Shown here piece by piece: positions 1 through 8,400 of a stretch of DNA of 18,643 bases. A program made the position numbers and the translations under genes. Where the stretch lies: the NCBI GenBank assembly GCA_038230595.1, contig JBBRMY010000039.1, forward strand, positions 1 through 18,643, in the 5' to 3' direction. The notes beneath the pieces are model-generated. The model searched no databases. It worked only from the letters and a program-made list of their open reading frames with translations, and was not told where the DNA came from. Numbering within the stretch: position 1 is the first letter of the stretch; the number at the start of each line of letters is the position of its first letter. This DNA is from JBBRMY01 sp038230595. GTDB lineage: Bacteria; Bacteroidota; Ignavibacteria; Tepidaquicellales; Tepidaquicellaceae.

Positions 1-1030
1 GTAAAAATCAGAATTTGCAGCAATACTGGTTACACAACCTGATCGTGCAATAATTTTTGAACCATTTGTATGAGCAAAAGGTGATCCGGTTCTATTTATA
101 TATTCAGTACCGGTAAATAATGCATTATAAGTTATATTACCGGTAATATCATCGGGACGCCTTCTCATTGTGAATTTAGTTGAATTCCACGCATCAGCAT
201 ATAAAGCAATATTTCCACTAAGTCCTTTTGTCAGTGATCCTGCTTCAAATGTTTGTAATGTGTTCCCATTAGCCAATAATATTGCAGGATCAAATCCCTG
301 ACCGAATTTATGTTCTCTGAAATAACCCAAAGCTAATCCATTTGTTCCAGTATACAAAAAGCTTGCTTTCAAAGAATTATCATTAAATATTAAACCCGGA
401 TTTTTGAACCGGCAGAATTCACTAGATAAAATAGGCTGCGGAGCTTCTTGCCAAGGTGTAGTGATACTAGTATTATCTAAATATGCAATATCAGTTACCT
501 TTCCTATTAAGTTTGTATATACAGATGAACCCCAGTTATAGTCAATGGATGCACTTAAATATAAATTCGTTTTAGATTCGTCTAAAGGATTTTTACCTGC
601 AGATAGACTTGCATTTGTTCCAACTTCAGTGAAATAATTTCCTTGAGGTGGCGCACCCATATTCAATACAGGTTTTGGGTCAGAATAACTTGTTCCATTA
701 TATAACCTTGTAATAAAAATTACCTCATTTTGAGCGAGAGATAACGAGTAAACAATATAAATTTTATTGTTATAAGATAAAATATTAGGATACCGACCTG
801 ATACATAACCAAAATCTGCATCAACAGGTCTAATTTCCGCAGGTGCAATGTTATTATCTAAAGGATATTTTATTAATCCAACATATCCAACACCACCGAC
901 TGAACCATAAGAAGTTTTATCAAAAGTAATATATGCATAGTCATGAGCTCCATCACTTTGATTTTCAGTTGTGAATGCCATATTCATTACACATTTATCT
1001 GGAGTTATTTGAGTATTATATGACTTGGGA
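1..1030 (-). CDS. Secreted protein, downstream (C-terminal) part, frameshifted and cut by the window edge
   Basis: On the minus strand a frame stays open without a stop from about 1030 to the left edge, roughly 340 residues, and continues outside the window. It is in a different frame from the signal-peptide ORF at 1005-1454, but joins it smoothly if one C is added to the CCC run at 1029-1027, giving I-I-P-K-S-Y-N-T-Q across the junction. The composition is that of a secreted beta-rich protein: many Asn, Gly, Tyr and Ser, and strings such as GGVGYVGLIKYPLDN and GRYPNILSYNNKIYIVYS that look like propeller strands. No catalytic motif was recognised. The first ATG codons in this frame are at 987 and 981, with no convincing ribosome binding site, so separate translation is unlikely. 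It may end in a T9SS sorting domain beyond the edge, but that cannot be seen here. Confidence 0.6.
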
Positions 1031-1454
1031 TAATAGTTGCTTTAAGAACAAATGAATTTACACCATTTATTTTTTCATAAACCTTAAATTTAAATGAAGG
1101 AGTTTCTTGTCTGGTAACTACATAGACTTTTCCTTTATATGAACCAATGCAAACACCTGAATTATGCAAATCACCCCCTAAACCAGTAATCTGATCTTGA
1201 ATCACTCCATCATTTCCTATTAAATAATAATTTACTGTTTCTGAAGCCGGCGAACTTACATTATGAATACCTACGAAATTTAAACCATAATTATCATAAG
1301 CTGCATCAAATAAATACATTTTGTAATTAAGAGGCTGCGATCTTGTATTTAGCTCTAAATTATATATTCCTTCGAAACTATATTGCGAATATACAATATT
1401 TTGAAGAGTAATAATTAAAAGACTACAGAATAAAAGGATTTTTATAGTTTTCAT
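1005..1454 (-). CDS. Secreted protein, N-terminal part with signal peptide, truncated by a frameshift
   Basis: A 149-residue reading frame starts with a clear Sec signal peptide: K-rich start, hydrophobic residues about 6-20, probable cleavage after V-Y-S-Q near residue 24. The mature part is beta-rich and Asn/Tyr-rich, and was not recognised as a known family. The frame ends in I-I-P-S-H-I-I-L-K and a TAA just past a run of three C, while the neighbouring frame is open for a further 340 codons with similar composition. The 149-aa product is therefore best read as the first part of a larger exported protein broken by a single-base deletion or by a sequencing error. It lies downstream of the propeller gene at 1629-3839 on the same strand, with a 174-bp gap that contains a large inverted repeat. 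No Shine-Dalgarno sequence is visible. Confidence 0.65.
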   Translation of the reverse strand: MKTIKILLFCSLLIITLQNIVYSQYSFEGIYNLELNTRSQPLNYKMYLFDAAYDNYGLNFVGIHNVSSPASETVNYYLIGNDGVIQDQITGLGGDLHNSGVCIGSYKGKVYVVTRQETPSFKFKVYEKINGVNSFVLKATIIPSHIILK

Positions 1455-1484
1455 TATTGTTTAATTTAAAAAGTTAAAAAAATA

Positions 1485-1565
1485 GGGCAGATCATCTCTT
1501 TTAACAAAGAGATTCTTTTCAGATATAGCTGGCCGGCTGTAATCTTTTAAGATTCGGATCTGCCC
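1485..1565. repeat. Nested inverted repeat, cloverleaf-like, between two secreted-protein genes
   Basis: A perfect 9-bp outer stem (GGGCAGATC at 1485-1493 with GATCTGCCC at 1557-1565) encloses two further hairpins. One has 8-bp arms, 1494-1501 with 1506-1513, and a 4-nt loop. The other, AATCTT with AAGATT at 1541-1554, has 6-bp arms but only 2 nt between them. The GC-rich middle, around GGCCGG at 1531-1536, could form a weak third arm. The element lies downstream of the stop at 1629 and 31 bp before the start at 1454, so as RNA it would be in the 3' UTR of one gene and the 5' leader of the next. It may be a terminator/attenuator, a structured leader or a copy of a palindromic repeat; which of these is not known. 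Confidence 0.55.
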
Positions 1566-1628
1566 GTTTAAAAATAAATGTTAAAAATATTTCTTAAGGT
1601 GGATGCTGAATAAAAAGGTTTATTAATT

Positions 1629-3839
1629 TCATTTTAAAAGGACCATTTTTTTTGTATTGGAATATTTTACATTACCTTCAATTTCTAGTCTATAAAAATA
1701 GATCCCGCTATTTAGATTAGCTGCGTCCCATTGGATATTATAATTTCCCGCAGTTTGTTTTTTATCAACTAGAACACTAATTTCCCTACCTAGAACATCA
1801 AATATTGTTAACTTTACATTTGAAAGTCCCGGTATGCTATATCTTATTGTTGTGGCAGGATTAAAAGGATTAGGATAATTTTGAAATAATTGAATAGTTA
1901 GCGGAACTATTGAATTGATATTTTGAATTCCAACAACTCCACCGTAATTAGTGGTTCTTAGAATTTTTCCAATACCGCCGACTGCAATAGCAAAGCCCTG
2001 ATTATCGATAAATATGCTACCCAAACGGTAATCGTTCAAACCTACAATTTGAGGGACCCAGTTATATCCTCCATTAGTTGTATAATAAACTTTTTCACTT
2101 ACGGCAAAACCGGTATTTTCATTTTTAAACTTGAAGGATTGAAAACCCGTTGGATATATCTGAATCCAGGTGTCACCTCCATTAATTGTTTTTAAAAATC
2201 CTCCCCCACCCATTAATATCGCTTTTTCTCTGCTGAAAAATTCAATAATATCACCTGGAGAATAAAACCCTGTTTTAATAGTTGTCCAGGTATTTCCTCC
2301 ATCAGTTGTTCTTATTAAGTTATCCTTGCTAAATAAATTACTTAAGCTTATATATCCGTAAAGAGAGTCATAAAATTTTATTTTTGTAAAAATCTGATTA
2401 TCAGATTGATACTGTAGGTTAAAATTTTGTCCTCCATCTGTTGATTTATAAATATTTTTTGTGCTGAAGCCATTGTTACCGTAAGCCCATCCTGTATAAT
2501 TATTAATAAATTCCGCATTGGATAAACGAATATTAGGTGTAAGATTAGGATGCAATAGAAACCAATTATTTCCTCCATTTGTTGTTTTAACTATTCCGGT
2601 ATCAGAGACAATCCATCCGGTATTTTCATCAGTAAATTTTAAGCTCTGAAAATATCTATTATAAACACGCGGTATATTTAAGAATCCGGGAGCCTGAGCC
2701 CAAGTTAAACCTTTATCAGTAGTTTTTAATAATATTCCTCCACCCCCACCTAATATAAAACCTGTAACGTTATTAATAAACTTAACATCTGCAAAACCTG
2801 ATCCAAAATAATATGTGGATATATCTGTCCAGATGCTTCCCGCATCAATGGACTTATACATTCCACCTCCACCTCTTGCACCAATATAACAAGTATTATT
2901 TACGCAATTAATCGTTACAAATTGTTTATATCCTGTTACCGGGGGATAGGAAATATTGGTCCAAGTCACACCTTTATCTGTTGTTTTTATTATAAAATTA
3001 GTAGCGTTTCCAAATCCACCGCATATTATTCCAGTATTCTGATTAAAGAAATGAATATCTGCTGGTCCAATAGAATCCTGAATATACCAGTTAACTCCTC
3101 CATTAGTTGTCCTATATAGACCAGCAAATCCATTTTCAAATCCAATATTTTCATCTAAGAAATATAAAAATTTTTCCGGCTGTCCAAAATTAACAGATCT
3201 TAATGTCCATGTAAAACCACCATCGGTAGTTTTATTTATGGTATGCTGTGTAAAAGCTGAATCAGTATTCTCACCTATAGAAAATCCGGTATTTTCATTT
3301 ATAAAACTAATTTTTCCATAATAAGAGATTTCATGATTATTAAAAAAATGAATTTGCACCCATGAATGACCCCGATCGGTACTCTTTACTAATACTGTTC
3401 CAGATGGATCGCTTATATATGCAATTCCATATAACAGATTTGAATTTATTTTATATATATTATAAATGCCCCCATTAAAACCATATCGAAATATAAACCA
3501 ATTCTCACCTCCATCATTAGACTGAAAAACACTATCAGAATTTGTAAATGCAATTAAGGTATCACCAAAATTTAAAAGATTATATATTCTAGAATTATAC
3601 TGAATGTTAGTTATATCTTTTGTTTTCCAATTTAAACCGCCATTCGTAGTTTTATATATTGAGTATGTATCAGCAGTCAGATACCATCCTGTCATTTCAC
3701 TTTTGAATTTGACTTCCTGAATGTCACCGCTACTCCCATCTTCTACGCTTACCCATTGAGAAAAAGAATTAATAACACAAGCGAACTGAGCTACAACAGA
3801 AATTAACAAAATTATTAAATTTATTTTTACTTTCGGCAT
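1629..3839 (-). CDS. Secreted Asp-box (BNR/Ycf48-like) beta-propeller protein with T9SS type A sorting domain
   Basis: This 736-residue exported protein has a signal peptide at residues 1-28 (cleavage near S-F-S-Q). Thirteen clear Asp-box motifs (S/T-x-D/N-x-G-x-x-W/F) begin near residues 64, 107, 153, 204, 244, 286, 330, 373, 419, 466, 511, 551 and 587, and a degenerate fourteenth lies near 629. Spacing is about 40-50 residues. Many units also carry an F-x-N-E-N-T-G-F/W motif some residues earlier. Fourteen units would suit two seven-bladed propellers, as in GH74 enzymes or paired Ycf48-like domains. The last 90 residues form the T9SS type A C-terminal domain, starting at LFQNYPNPFNPATTIRYSIP and ending in KKMVLLK. 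The product should cross the outer membrane by T9SS and be surface-attached or released. No catalytic residues were identified, so binding or adhesion is as likely as hydrolysis. The start ATG is immediately followed by the signal peptide. Confidence 0.9.
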   Translation of the reverse strand: MPKVKINLIILLISVVAQFACVINSFSQWVSVEDGSSGDIQEVKFKSEMTGWYLTADTYSIYKTTNGGLNWKTKDITNIQYNSRIYNLLNFGDTLIAFTNSDSVFQSNDGGENWFIFRYGFNGGIYNIYKINSNLLYGIAYISDPSGTVLVKSTDRGHSWVQIHFFNNHEISYYGKISFINENTGFSIGENTDSAFTQHTINKTTDGGFTWTLRSVNFGQPEKFLYFLDENIGFENGFAGLYRTTNGGVNWYIQDSIGPADIHFFNQNTGIICGGFGNATNFIIKTTDKGVTWTNISYPPVTGYKQFVTINCVNNTCYIGARGGGGMYKSIDAGSIWTDISTYYFGSGFADVKFINNVTGFILGGGGGILLKTTDKGLTWAQAPGFLNIPRVYNRYFQSLKFTDENTGWIVSDTGIVKTTNGGNNWFLLHPNLTPNIRLSNAEFINNYTGWAYGNNGFSTKNIYKSTDGGQNFNLQYQSDNQIFTKIKFYDSLYGYISLSNLFSKDNLIRTTDGGNTWTTIKTGFYSPGDIIEFFSREKAILMGGGGFLKTINGGDTWIQIYPTGFQSFKFKNENTGFAVSEKVYYTTNGGYNWVPQIVGLNDYRLGSIFIDNQGFAIAVGGIGKILRTTNYGGVVGIQNINSIVPLTIQLFQNYPNPFNPATTIRYSIPGLSNVKLTIFDVLGREISVLVDKKQTAGNYNIQWDAANLNSGIYFYRLEIEGNVKYSNTKKMVLLK

Positions 3840-4321
3840 AAAAACTTTTTTTTATATTAAAATGAAAGGCTTTAAAAAAATAAATCAACACCTAATAGAC
3901 CTCTATGAATTAATGTAATGAATGCAAAATATATTTTCTTAAAAAAATTATAATGGATGTTATCTTTTTTATTGTGATATATTTTAATCCCTGTGTATTT
4001 GTTTATTATTAACTATGATTAAAATGTACATACAAAAGATTTTATATACAAACATGTAAAAACCATATTTTGGGTGATACTTTTCGAAATTTAAAGAGGA
4101 ATAATAAATTAACATATATTTTTATAAAGGTTAATAATTATTTCTGAAGAAAAAAGTAGTTAATTTGGGTAAAGGGATTAAAGTGCAAATTGCAACATTT
4201 TATAGTTTGTTTTGATCCCATTATATTGAGAAATAATTTATAAAATCAACACATCCCATTTTTCATTTATTAAATCAACTTTGAATAGTAACTTCAATTC
4301 TATTTAAATTATAAGCAGTAA
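3840..4321. other. AT-rich intergenic region between divergent genes
   Basis: This 482-bp stretch separates the minus-strand propeller gene from the plus-strand threonine dehydrogenase gene, so it should carry promoters in both directions. No RNA gene, convincing ORF or repeat was found. Two weak signals may be noted. There is a near-palindrome, TGCAAATTGCA, at 4184-4194. A TTTG at 4280-4283 is followed 17 bp later by TATTTAAA at 4301-4308, loosely like a Bacteroidota -33/-7 promoter but lacking the final TTTG. Neither is strong enough to call as a separate feature. Confidence 0.6.
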
Positions 4322-5266
4322 ATGGAAAAAATTCTCGTAATTGGCGCTGCCGGACAGATCGGTTCGGAACTGACGATCGCATTACGCTCTAAATATGGTG
4401 CACAGAATGTTTTTGCTACTGATATAAGACAAGCTCCTGCAGATATAATTGAAGGCGGGCCATTTCAGATACTGGATGTAATGGATGATAAGCGTTTGAT
4501 ACACTTTGTAATTAGATATAAGATAACTCAGATCTATTTACTGGCAGCAGTACTTTCCGGAAATGCAGAAAAGCTTCCGCTTCAGGCATGGGATATAAAT
4601 ATGAAAAGCCTACTGAATATTCTTGATCTTGCGCGTGAGGTTGGAATTAAAAAAGTTTTCTGGCCAAGCTCAATTGCCGTTTTTGGACCCACTACTCCAA
4701 GGCAAAATACTTCTCAGACAACTGTAATGGAGCCAACTACAGTTTATGGAATAAGCAAGCTTGCAGGAGAAAGATGGTGTGAATATTATTCAATAAAGCA
4801 TGGCATTGATATAAGAAGCATTCGTTATCCCGGTCTTATCAGCTATAAAACGGAAGCAGGCGGGGGAACTACAGATTATGCTGTTGAAATATTCTTTGAT
4901 GCTCTTCAGGAAAAGAAATATGAATGCTTTCTTAAATCAGATACTGTACTTCCAATGATGTTCATGCCGGATGCTATTAAGGCAACTATCGATCTTATGG
5001 AAGCTGATAAATCAAAGCTTTCACTGAGATCAAGTTATAACGTTGCAGCTATTTCATTTGACCCTGCCCAGATAGCTGAAGAAATAAAAAAGCATATTCC
5101 TGAATTTAAAATTACTTATAAGCCGGATTTCCGCCAGAAGATCGCTGAATCATGGCCGCAAACAATTGACGATTCAGTTGCAAGAAAAGACTGGGGCTGG
5201 AAGCACAAATATGACCTGGCAACAATGAGCAAGATCATGCTTGAAGAGATAAAAGAAATAAGGTAA
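4322..5266 (+). CDS. L-threonine 3-dehydrogenase, short-chain dehydrogenase (SDR) type
   Basis: The enzyme oxidises L-threonine to 2-amino-3-ketobutyrate with NAD+ in the cytoplasm, the first step of threonine breakdown to glycine and acetyl-CoA. It is 314 residues long, usual for the extended-SDR threonine dehydrogenases of Bacteroidota and animals and unrelated to the zinc-dependent E. coli Tdh. The N-terminal Rossmann motif G-A-A-G-Q-I-G is at residues 8-14, with an acidic D34 suited to NAD. The catalytic residues are S116/S117 and the pair Y142-x3-K146 in VYGISK. Family-specific strings are SIRYPGLISYKTEAGGGTTD and LPMMFMPDAI in the middle and the C-terminal DWGWKHKYDL. No Shine-Dalgarno precedes the ATG, but the Rossmann strand starts at residue 4, so the start is secure. 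No kbl (2-amino-3-ketobutyrate ligase) gene is adjacent in this window. Confidence 0.88.
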   Translation: MEKILVIGAAGQIGSELTIALRSKYGAQNVFATDIRQAPADIIEGGPFQILDVMDDKRLIHFVIRYKITQIYLLAAVLSGNAEKLPLQAWDINMKSLLNILDLAREVGIKKVFWPSSIAVFGPTTPRQNTSQTTVMEPTTVYGISKLAGERWCEYYSIKHGIDIRSIRYPGLISYKTEAGGGTTDYAVEIFFDALQEKKYECFLKSDTVLPMMFMPDAIKATIDLMEADKSKLSLRSSYNVAAISFDPAQIAEEIKKHIPEFKITYKPDFRQKIAESWPQTIDDSVARKDWGWKHKYDLATMSKIMLEEIKEIR

Positions 5267-5295
5267 GCGAAAGTTTCGAGTGTTTTTCCTTTAAC

Positions 5296-5327
5296 GTTCC
5301 CACGCCGGTGCTAAGGAACAAGTTTTT
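5296..5327 (+). terminator. Probable Rho-independent terminator after the threonine dehydrogenase gene
   Basis: GTTCC at 5296-5300 pairs with GGAAC at 5315-5319, and CAC at 5301-5303 pairs with GTG at 5308-5310 around GCCG, leaving CTAA as a bulge. A run of five T follows at 5323-5327. The position 30 bp past the stop codon at 5266 fits a terminator. The sequence is clearly more GC-rich than its surroundings and may be a decayed copy of a longer, once perfect palindrome. Confidence 0.45.
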
Positions 5328-5365
5328 GTAATGATAAGCTTTATTAAAAGTTTATAAAAAATATA

Positions 5366-6256
5366 TTGTCTGAATCACCTGCATCAAGATTTTCTCCCTA
5401 TAAGAAAAGCATACTTCTTATTTCTTTAGCTGCCCTATTCTGGAGTACCGGTGGAATGTTCATCAAGCTTTTACCTCTTGACCCTTGGGTTATTTCATTT
5501 TACCGTTCGCTGATCGCAGGAATAACAATAATAATTGTCTCGGCTTTCAAAAAGAAAAAAGTTAATTACAGCTTTGATCCGATCTCGCTCTACTGCATAG
5601 TTACATATTCAGGGATTCTTATTTTATTTGTAATAGCTACAAAGATCACAACTGCTGCCAACGCAATTTTCCTTCAATTTTCTGCGCCGATATATCTCGT
5701 TATTCTGGAGCCTGTATTTTTAAAAACAAAATTTGATAAGAAAAGCCTGATCGCTGTTGTTGTCTGCCTGGGAGGAATGGCTTTATTCTTTTTCGGAAAG
5801 CTGGAGCCAGGAAATATGCTTGGGAATGTTCTTGCTATATGCTCTGGGATATGCTTTGCATTGTTCTCCTTATTTCTAAAATGGAAGAAGCAGGTTCATA
5901 AAACGGAGGATACTATCAGCAATGTAATTCTTGGAAACCTGCTTGTTGCGGTGATCTGCCTGCCTGTAATTTTTTCCCATTTAATGCTATCCGGCTCACA
6001 GCTGCTCATACTTTTATATCTTGGTGCTGTTCAGATCGGAATTAGTTATATGATCTATAACGAAGGGCTAAAGCATGTAAGCGCTACACAGTCGATGATA
6101 ACCGGAATGCTTGAAGCAGTATTTAATCCAATCTGGGTTTTTCTATCTGTCGGTGAAAAGCCCTCGGTATTTGCAATGGCAGGGGCGGCAATAATTTTGT
6201 CGGCGATCCTTTGGAGAAGCACAACTACTAATACAAAGTTAAGAATAATCGATTAA
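5366..6256 (+). CDS. EamA-family (DMT superfamily) inner-membrane transporter
   Basis: This 296-residue protein has ten predicted membrane segments in two EamA repeats (about residues 15-140 and 150-288), the standard DMT layout for exporters or permeases of amino acids, nucleosides or other metabolites. The substrate cannot be told from sequence. Characteristic strings are ALFWSTGGMFIKLLPLDPW in the first repeat and ISYMIYNEGLKHVSATQSMI in the second, where A-x-x-x-x-M-x-x-x-E-x-x-F-N-P-I is typical. The start is a TTG. The only nearby in-frame ATG, at 5456, would remove most of the first membrane helix, and an in-frame TAA at 5345 limits extension upstream. It follows the threonine dehydrogenase gene by 99 bp with a likely terminator between them, so it may have its own promoter. 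It converges with the PEGA gene, with only 3 bp between their ends. Confidence 0.85.
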   Translation: MSESPASRFSPYKKSILLISLAALFWSTGGMFIKLLPLDPWVISFYRSLIAGITIIIVSAFKKKKVNYSFDPISLYCIVTYSGILILFVIATKITTAANAIFLQFSAPIYLVILEPVFLKTKFDKKSLIAVVVCLGGMALFFFGKLEPGNMLGNVLAICSGICFALFSLFLKWKKQVHKTEDTISNVILGNLLVAVICLPVIFSHLMLSGSQLLILLYLGAVQIGISYMIYNEGLKHVSATQSMITGMLEAVFNPIWVFLSVGEKPSVFAMAGAAIILSAILWRSTTTNTKLRIID

Positions 6257-6259
6257 GTA

Positions 6260-7051
6260 CTAATCAAAGAAAAGAAAATAGATAAGCGTGCCGAGGGCAG
6301 CCTGAGTCAGAATGAGTGAAACAAGAGAATAAATATCGTAACGGTTCGAACTGCTAAGATCTCCCTGGTTTAAATTATTCAGATAGCTGTCATAAAAATC
6401 ATTTGCTTTGTTTTTCAGGTTTATCGTTGCGAATGCTCCTCCTAATGTTGCAGCACCTAAAGCAGCAATAAGCGGAAAATTTCTTTTTTTACTAAAATTA
6501 GTGTTTTTATCCTTAAATATAATATTCTCCCGGGTATAATTTACGTCAGGCAAAAGATTTATATTTATTGTTCTGTTGCTGTTATAATCCGAAAGATCAA
6601 TCTTCGCTGTTCTATATCCAGATTTTTTTAAGTCAAGCCGCCAGTTCAATATACTTTCTCCGAAAAATCTCAATGGCGTATAACCCAGCAATGAATCATT
6701 TGTAAGCACTTCCGCATTAAAGGGATCTGAATTAATAGAATACAGATATCGGAAGCTCGCTCTTATGGTTGTATCACTTTTAATATCAAATTGATTGAAC
6801 AAAATATTCTCATCTTCCCACGCAGAGCGTCCTGAATTTGTAGGATTAATGATCTTAATATTATGAATTCCTTTTAACAGTTTAAAATTACTTAAGGGAG
6901 TAACTCCGGCATTTATGCTGTCAATATAGATCGCTGCATCAGGAATACTTGTTATTATATTTAAATTATACCGGACACTAACCGAGTCCTGCGAATACAA
7001 ATTATTCGCGCCTGCAAGAAACAATAATATTATTATAAAATATATTTTCAT
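6260..7051 (-). CDS. Secreted/membrane protein with two PEGA-like domains
   Basis: The 263-residue product has a signal peptide (residues 1-21, ending L-Y-S-Q). Two PEGA-type beta domains follow. The first covers about 28-70 (I-P-D-A-A-I-Y-I-D-S-I-N-A-G-V-T-P-L, then K-G-I-H-N-I-K-I). The second covers about 103-160 (N-D-S-L-L-G-Y-T-P-L, then L-K-K-S-G-Y). Two hydrophobic segments end the protein, near 192-210 and 240-262, so it is probably anchored in the membrane with PEGA domains outside the cytoplasm. PEGA domains are found in surface and cell-wall-associated proteins and are thought to bind other macromolecules; the exact role here is unknown. The gene starts 27 bp after the stop of the PQQ-propeller lipoprotein gene and is probably cotranscribed with it. 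A signal peptide right after the ATG supports the start. Confidence 0.75.
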   Translation of the reverse strand: MKIYFIIILLFLAGANNLYSQDSVSVRYNLNIITSIPDAAIYIDSINAGVTPLSNFKLLKGIHNIKIINPTNSGRSAWEDENILFNQFDIKSDTTIRASFRYLYSINSDPFNAEVLTNDSLLGYTPLRFFGESILNWRLDLKKSGYRTAKIDLSDYNSNRTININLLPDVNYTRENIIFKDKNTNFSKKRNFPLIAALGAATLGGAFATINLKNKANDFYDSYLNNLNQGDLSSSNRYDIYSLVSLILTQAALGTLIYFLFFD

Positions 7052-7078
7052 AATGATCTTAACGCATACATTTTAACA

Positions 7079-8281
7079 CTATTCACTTTTGAAGCAATAA
7101 ATATTTTGAGGCTCACTGCCAACAAAAACAAAATTTTTCCATATTACTGCCGCAGTTTTAACTCTACCTTCACATTCAAACTTCCATAGCTCATTACCGT
7201 CTGCTGCATTCAGGCAATAAATATTTTTGTCATAAGAACCGATAAATATCTTATTTCCCTGTAACAAAGGAGGAGCGCATATTGTCCCCTTAGTTTCAAA
7301 CTTCCAGCTTAAACTTCCATCTGAAATATTTAACGAATAAATGTATCCGTCAATTCCCGGTATTATAACCTGACCGCTATAAAAAGTTGAATTTGCTAAA
7401 AACTTAGTACCCAAATCTTTTTTCCAGTTTACTTTTCCATCAGGAGATATGCAGTAAAAATTTTTATCATCGGAGCCAAAAAAAAGCTTATTCTCATATA
7501 CAGATGCATCACAAAAAACAGAACCTCCTGTCTGCAGCTTCCAGTTCAATTTACCTGTAGAAGCGTTAATGCAATACATATTACCATCTGTTCCACCTGT
7601 ATAAAGATCCTCGCCTGATATAACCGGGCTATTAAAAAATCTGTTAGGATTGTTTTTAACTGTTAAAGATTTATTATGGTCAGCGTTAGACTTGTAAGTC
7701 CATTTTGTGCTTCCGGTATTTGCATCCAGACAGTAGATCGCTCCTGAAGTTGATGATGCATAAATAAAATTTTCATCACCAACCGGAGATGACTGTACAA
7801 AATCAAGATCCCTTTGCCAAACTATAACACCGCGCATTATATCAAAGCATTGAATGGAATTTTTATCATCTCCAGAAAAAGTATTAATTATCCTGTTCTT
7901 AAACACAAGCGGAGCTCCGAAAGCACCGTTTCCAAGATCCGTAAGTCGCCCAAGACTTTTTCCTGAAGTAACATCAATAGAGAACATCTCTCCGCGCAGA
8001 GTATTTGCAAAAAGAATTCCATCGCTTACTGCAAAGCTGTTTTTTCCCATTCCGGCATCTGTACTGAAGTCCCATAATTTTTTTAATGGGAGATTTACAG
8101 GAGTCTGAGTATTCGATATATTTGTCTTCTGCAGATTTCCATTCGCAATTCTCCAGTCATCATCACTTAATTTAAGGCTTTCCCGCAAATGCACACTGCT
8201 GCAGGAAGAGATAAAAAAAAGTGAAAATAAAATAAGGGGAGTTAAAGCGAAAGGGAATGCTTTAGATAATAATTTATTCAT
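7079..8281 (-). CDS. Outer-membrane-type lipoprotein with PQQ-like (BamB-like) beta-propeller
   Basis: The 400-residue protein has a lipoprotein signal with lipobox F-I-S-S-C, lipidated cysteine at residue 27. Residues 65-398 are a run of PQQ-type propeller blades, each with the pattern G-x-x-Y/F-C-L-D/N-x-x-(T/D)-G-x-x-x-W-K: for example YCLDANTGSTKWTYKS, YCINASTGKLNWKLQTG, YSLNISDGSLSWKFETKG and YCLNAADGNELWKFECEG. About seven blades can be counted. The fold resembles BamB, the scaffold lipoprotein of the outer-membrane assembly machine, but these repeats also occur in many unrelated binding proteins, and no PQQ-dehydrogenase catalytic domain is present. A second notable feature is the repeated Tyr/Phe-Cys in the blades. 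The downstream PEGA gene is probably in the same transcript. The 119-bp gap to bshA should hold two divergent promoters. Confidence 0.83.
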   Translation of the reverse strand: MNKLLSKAFPFALTPLILFSLFFISSCSSVHLRESLKLSDDDWRIANGNLQKTNISNTQTPVNLPLKKLWDFSTDAGMGKNSFAVSDGILFANTLRGEMFSIDVTSGKSLGRLTDLGNGAFGAPLVFKNRIINTFSGDDKNSIQCFDIMRGVIVWQRDLDFVQSSPVGDENFIYASSTSGAIYCLDANTGSTKWTYKSNADHNKSLTVKNNPNRFFNSPVISGEDLYTGGTDGNMYCINASTGKLNWKLQTGGSVFCDASVYENKLFFGSDDKNFYCISPDGKVNWKKDLGTKFLANSTFYSGQVIIPGIDGYIYSLNISDGSLSWKFETKGTICAPPLLQGNKIFIGSYDKNIYCLNAADGNELWKFECEGRVKTAAVIWKNFVFVGSEPQNIYCFKSE

Positions 8282-8400
8282 TCATTTTAAAATATCCCTG
8301 AATTAAATCAAAAACAATAATAAAAAGCATCATTCAAAGAATTCTGAATACATTTATACAATAGCCTATTTAAATTATATTTAACTAATCAAATCATTCT

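Noticed and set aside
1485..1565. tRNA or tRNA-like gene suggested by the cloverleaf shape
   Set aside because: The outer stem is 9 bp, not 7; there is no T-arm GGTTCRA sequence, no proper anticodon arm with a 7-nt loop, and one hairpin has only a 2-nt loop.
1900..3700. Regular short repeats resembling a CRISPR array or tandem DNA repeat
   Set aside because: The similar strings (cctccatt...gtt) are codons of the Asp-box motif in an unbroken 736-codon frame; spacing and sequence vary too much for an array.
3862..3918. 18-codon plus-strand ORF in the intergenic region
   Set aside because: Too short, no ribosome binding site and composed mostly of A and T; likely chance.
7854..8108. 84-codon plus-strand ORF inside the propeller lipoprotein gene
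   Set aside because: It is antisense to a strongly supported coding region with lipobox and propeller motifs and has no recognisable features of its own. The same holds for other antisense frames, for example at 2922-3119 and 17399-17749.
8332..8349. ATTCA-N8-TGAAT dyad before bshA as an operator
   Set aside because: Only 5-bp arms in AT-rich DNA and no matching second copy; not enough to call a binding site.
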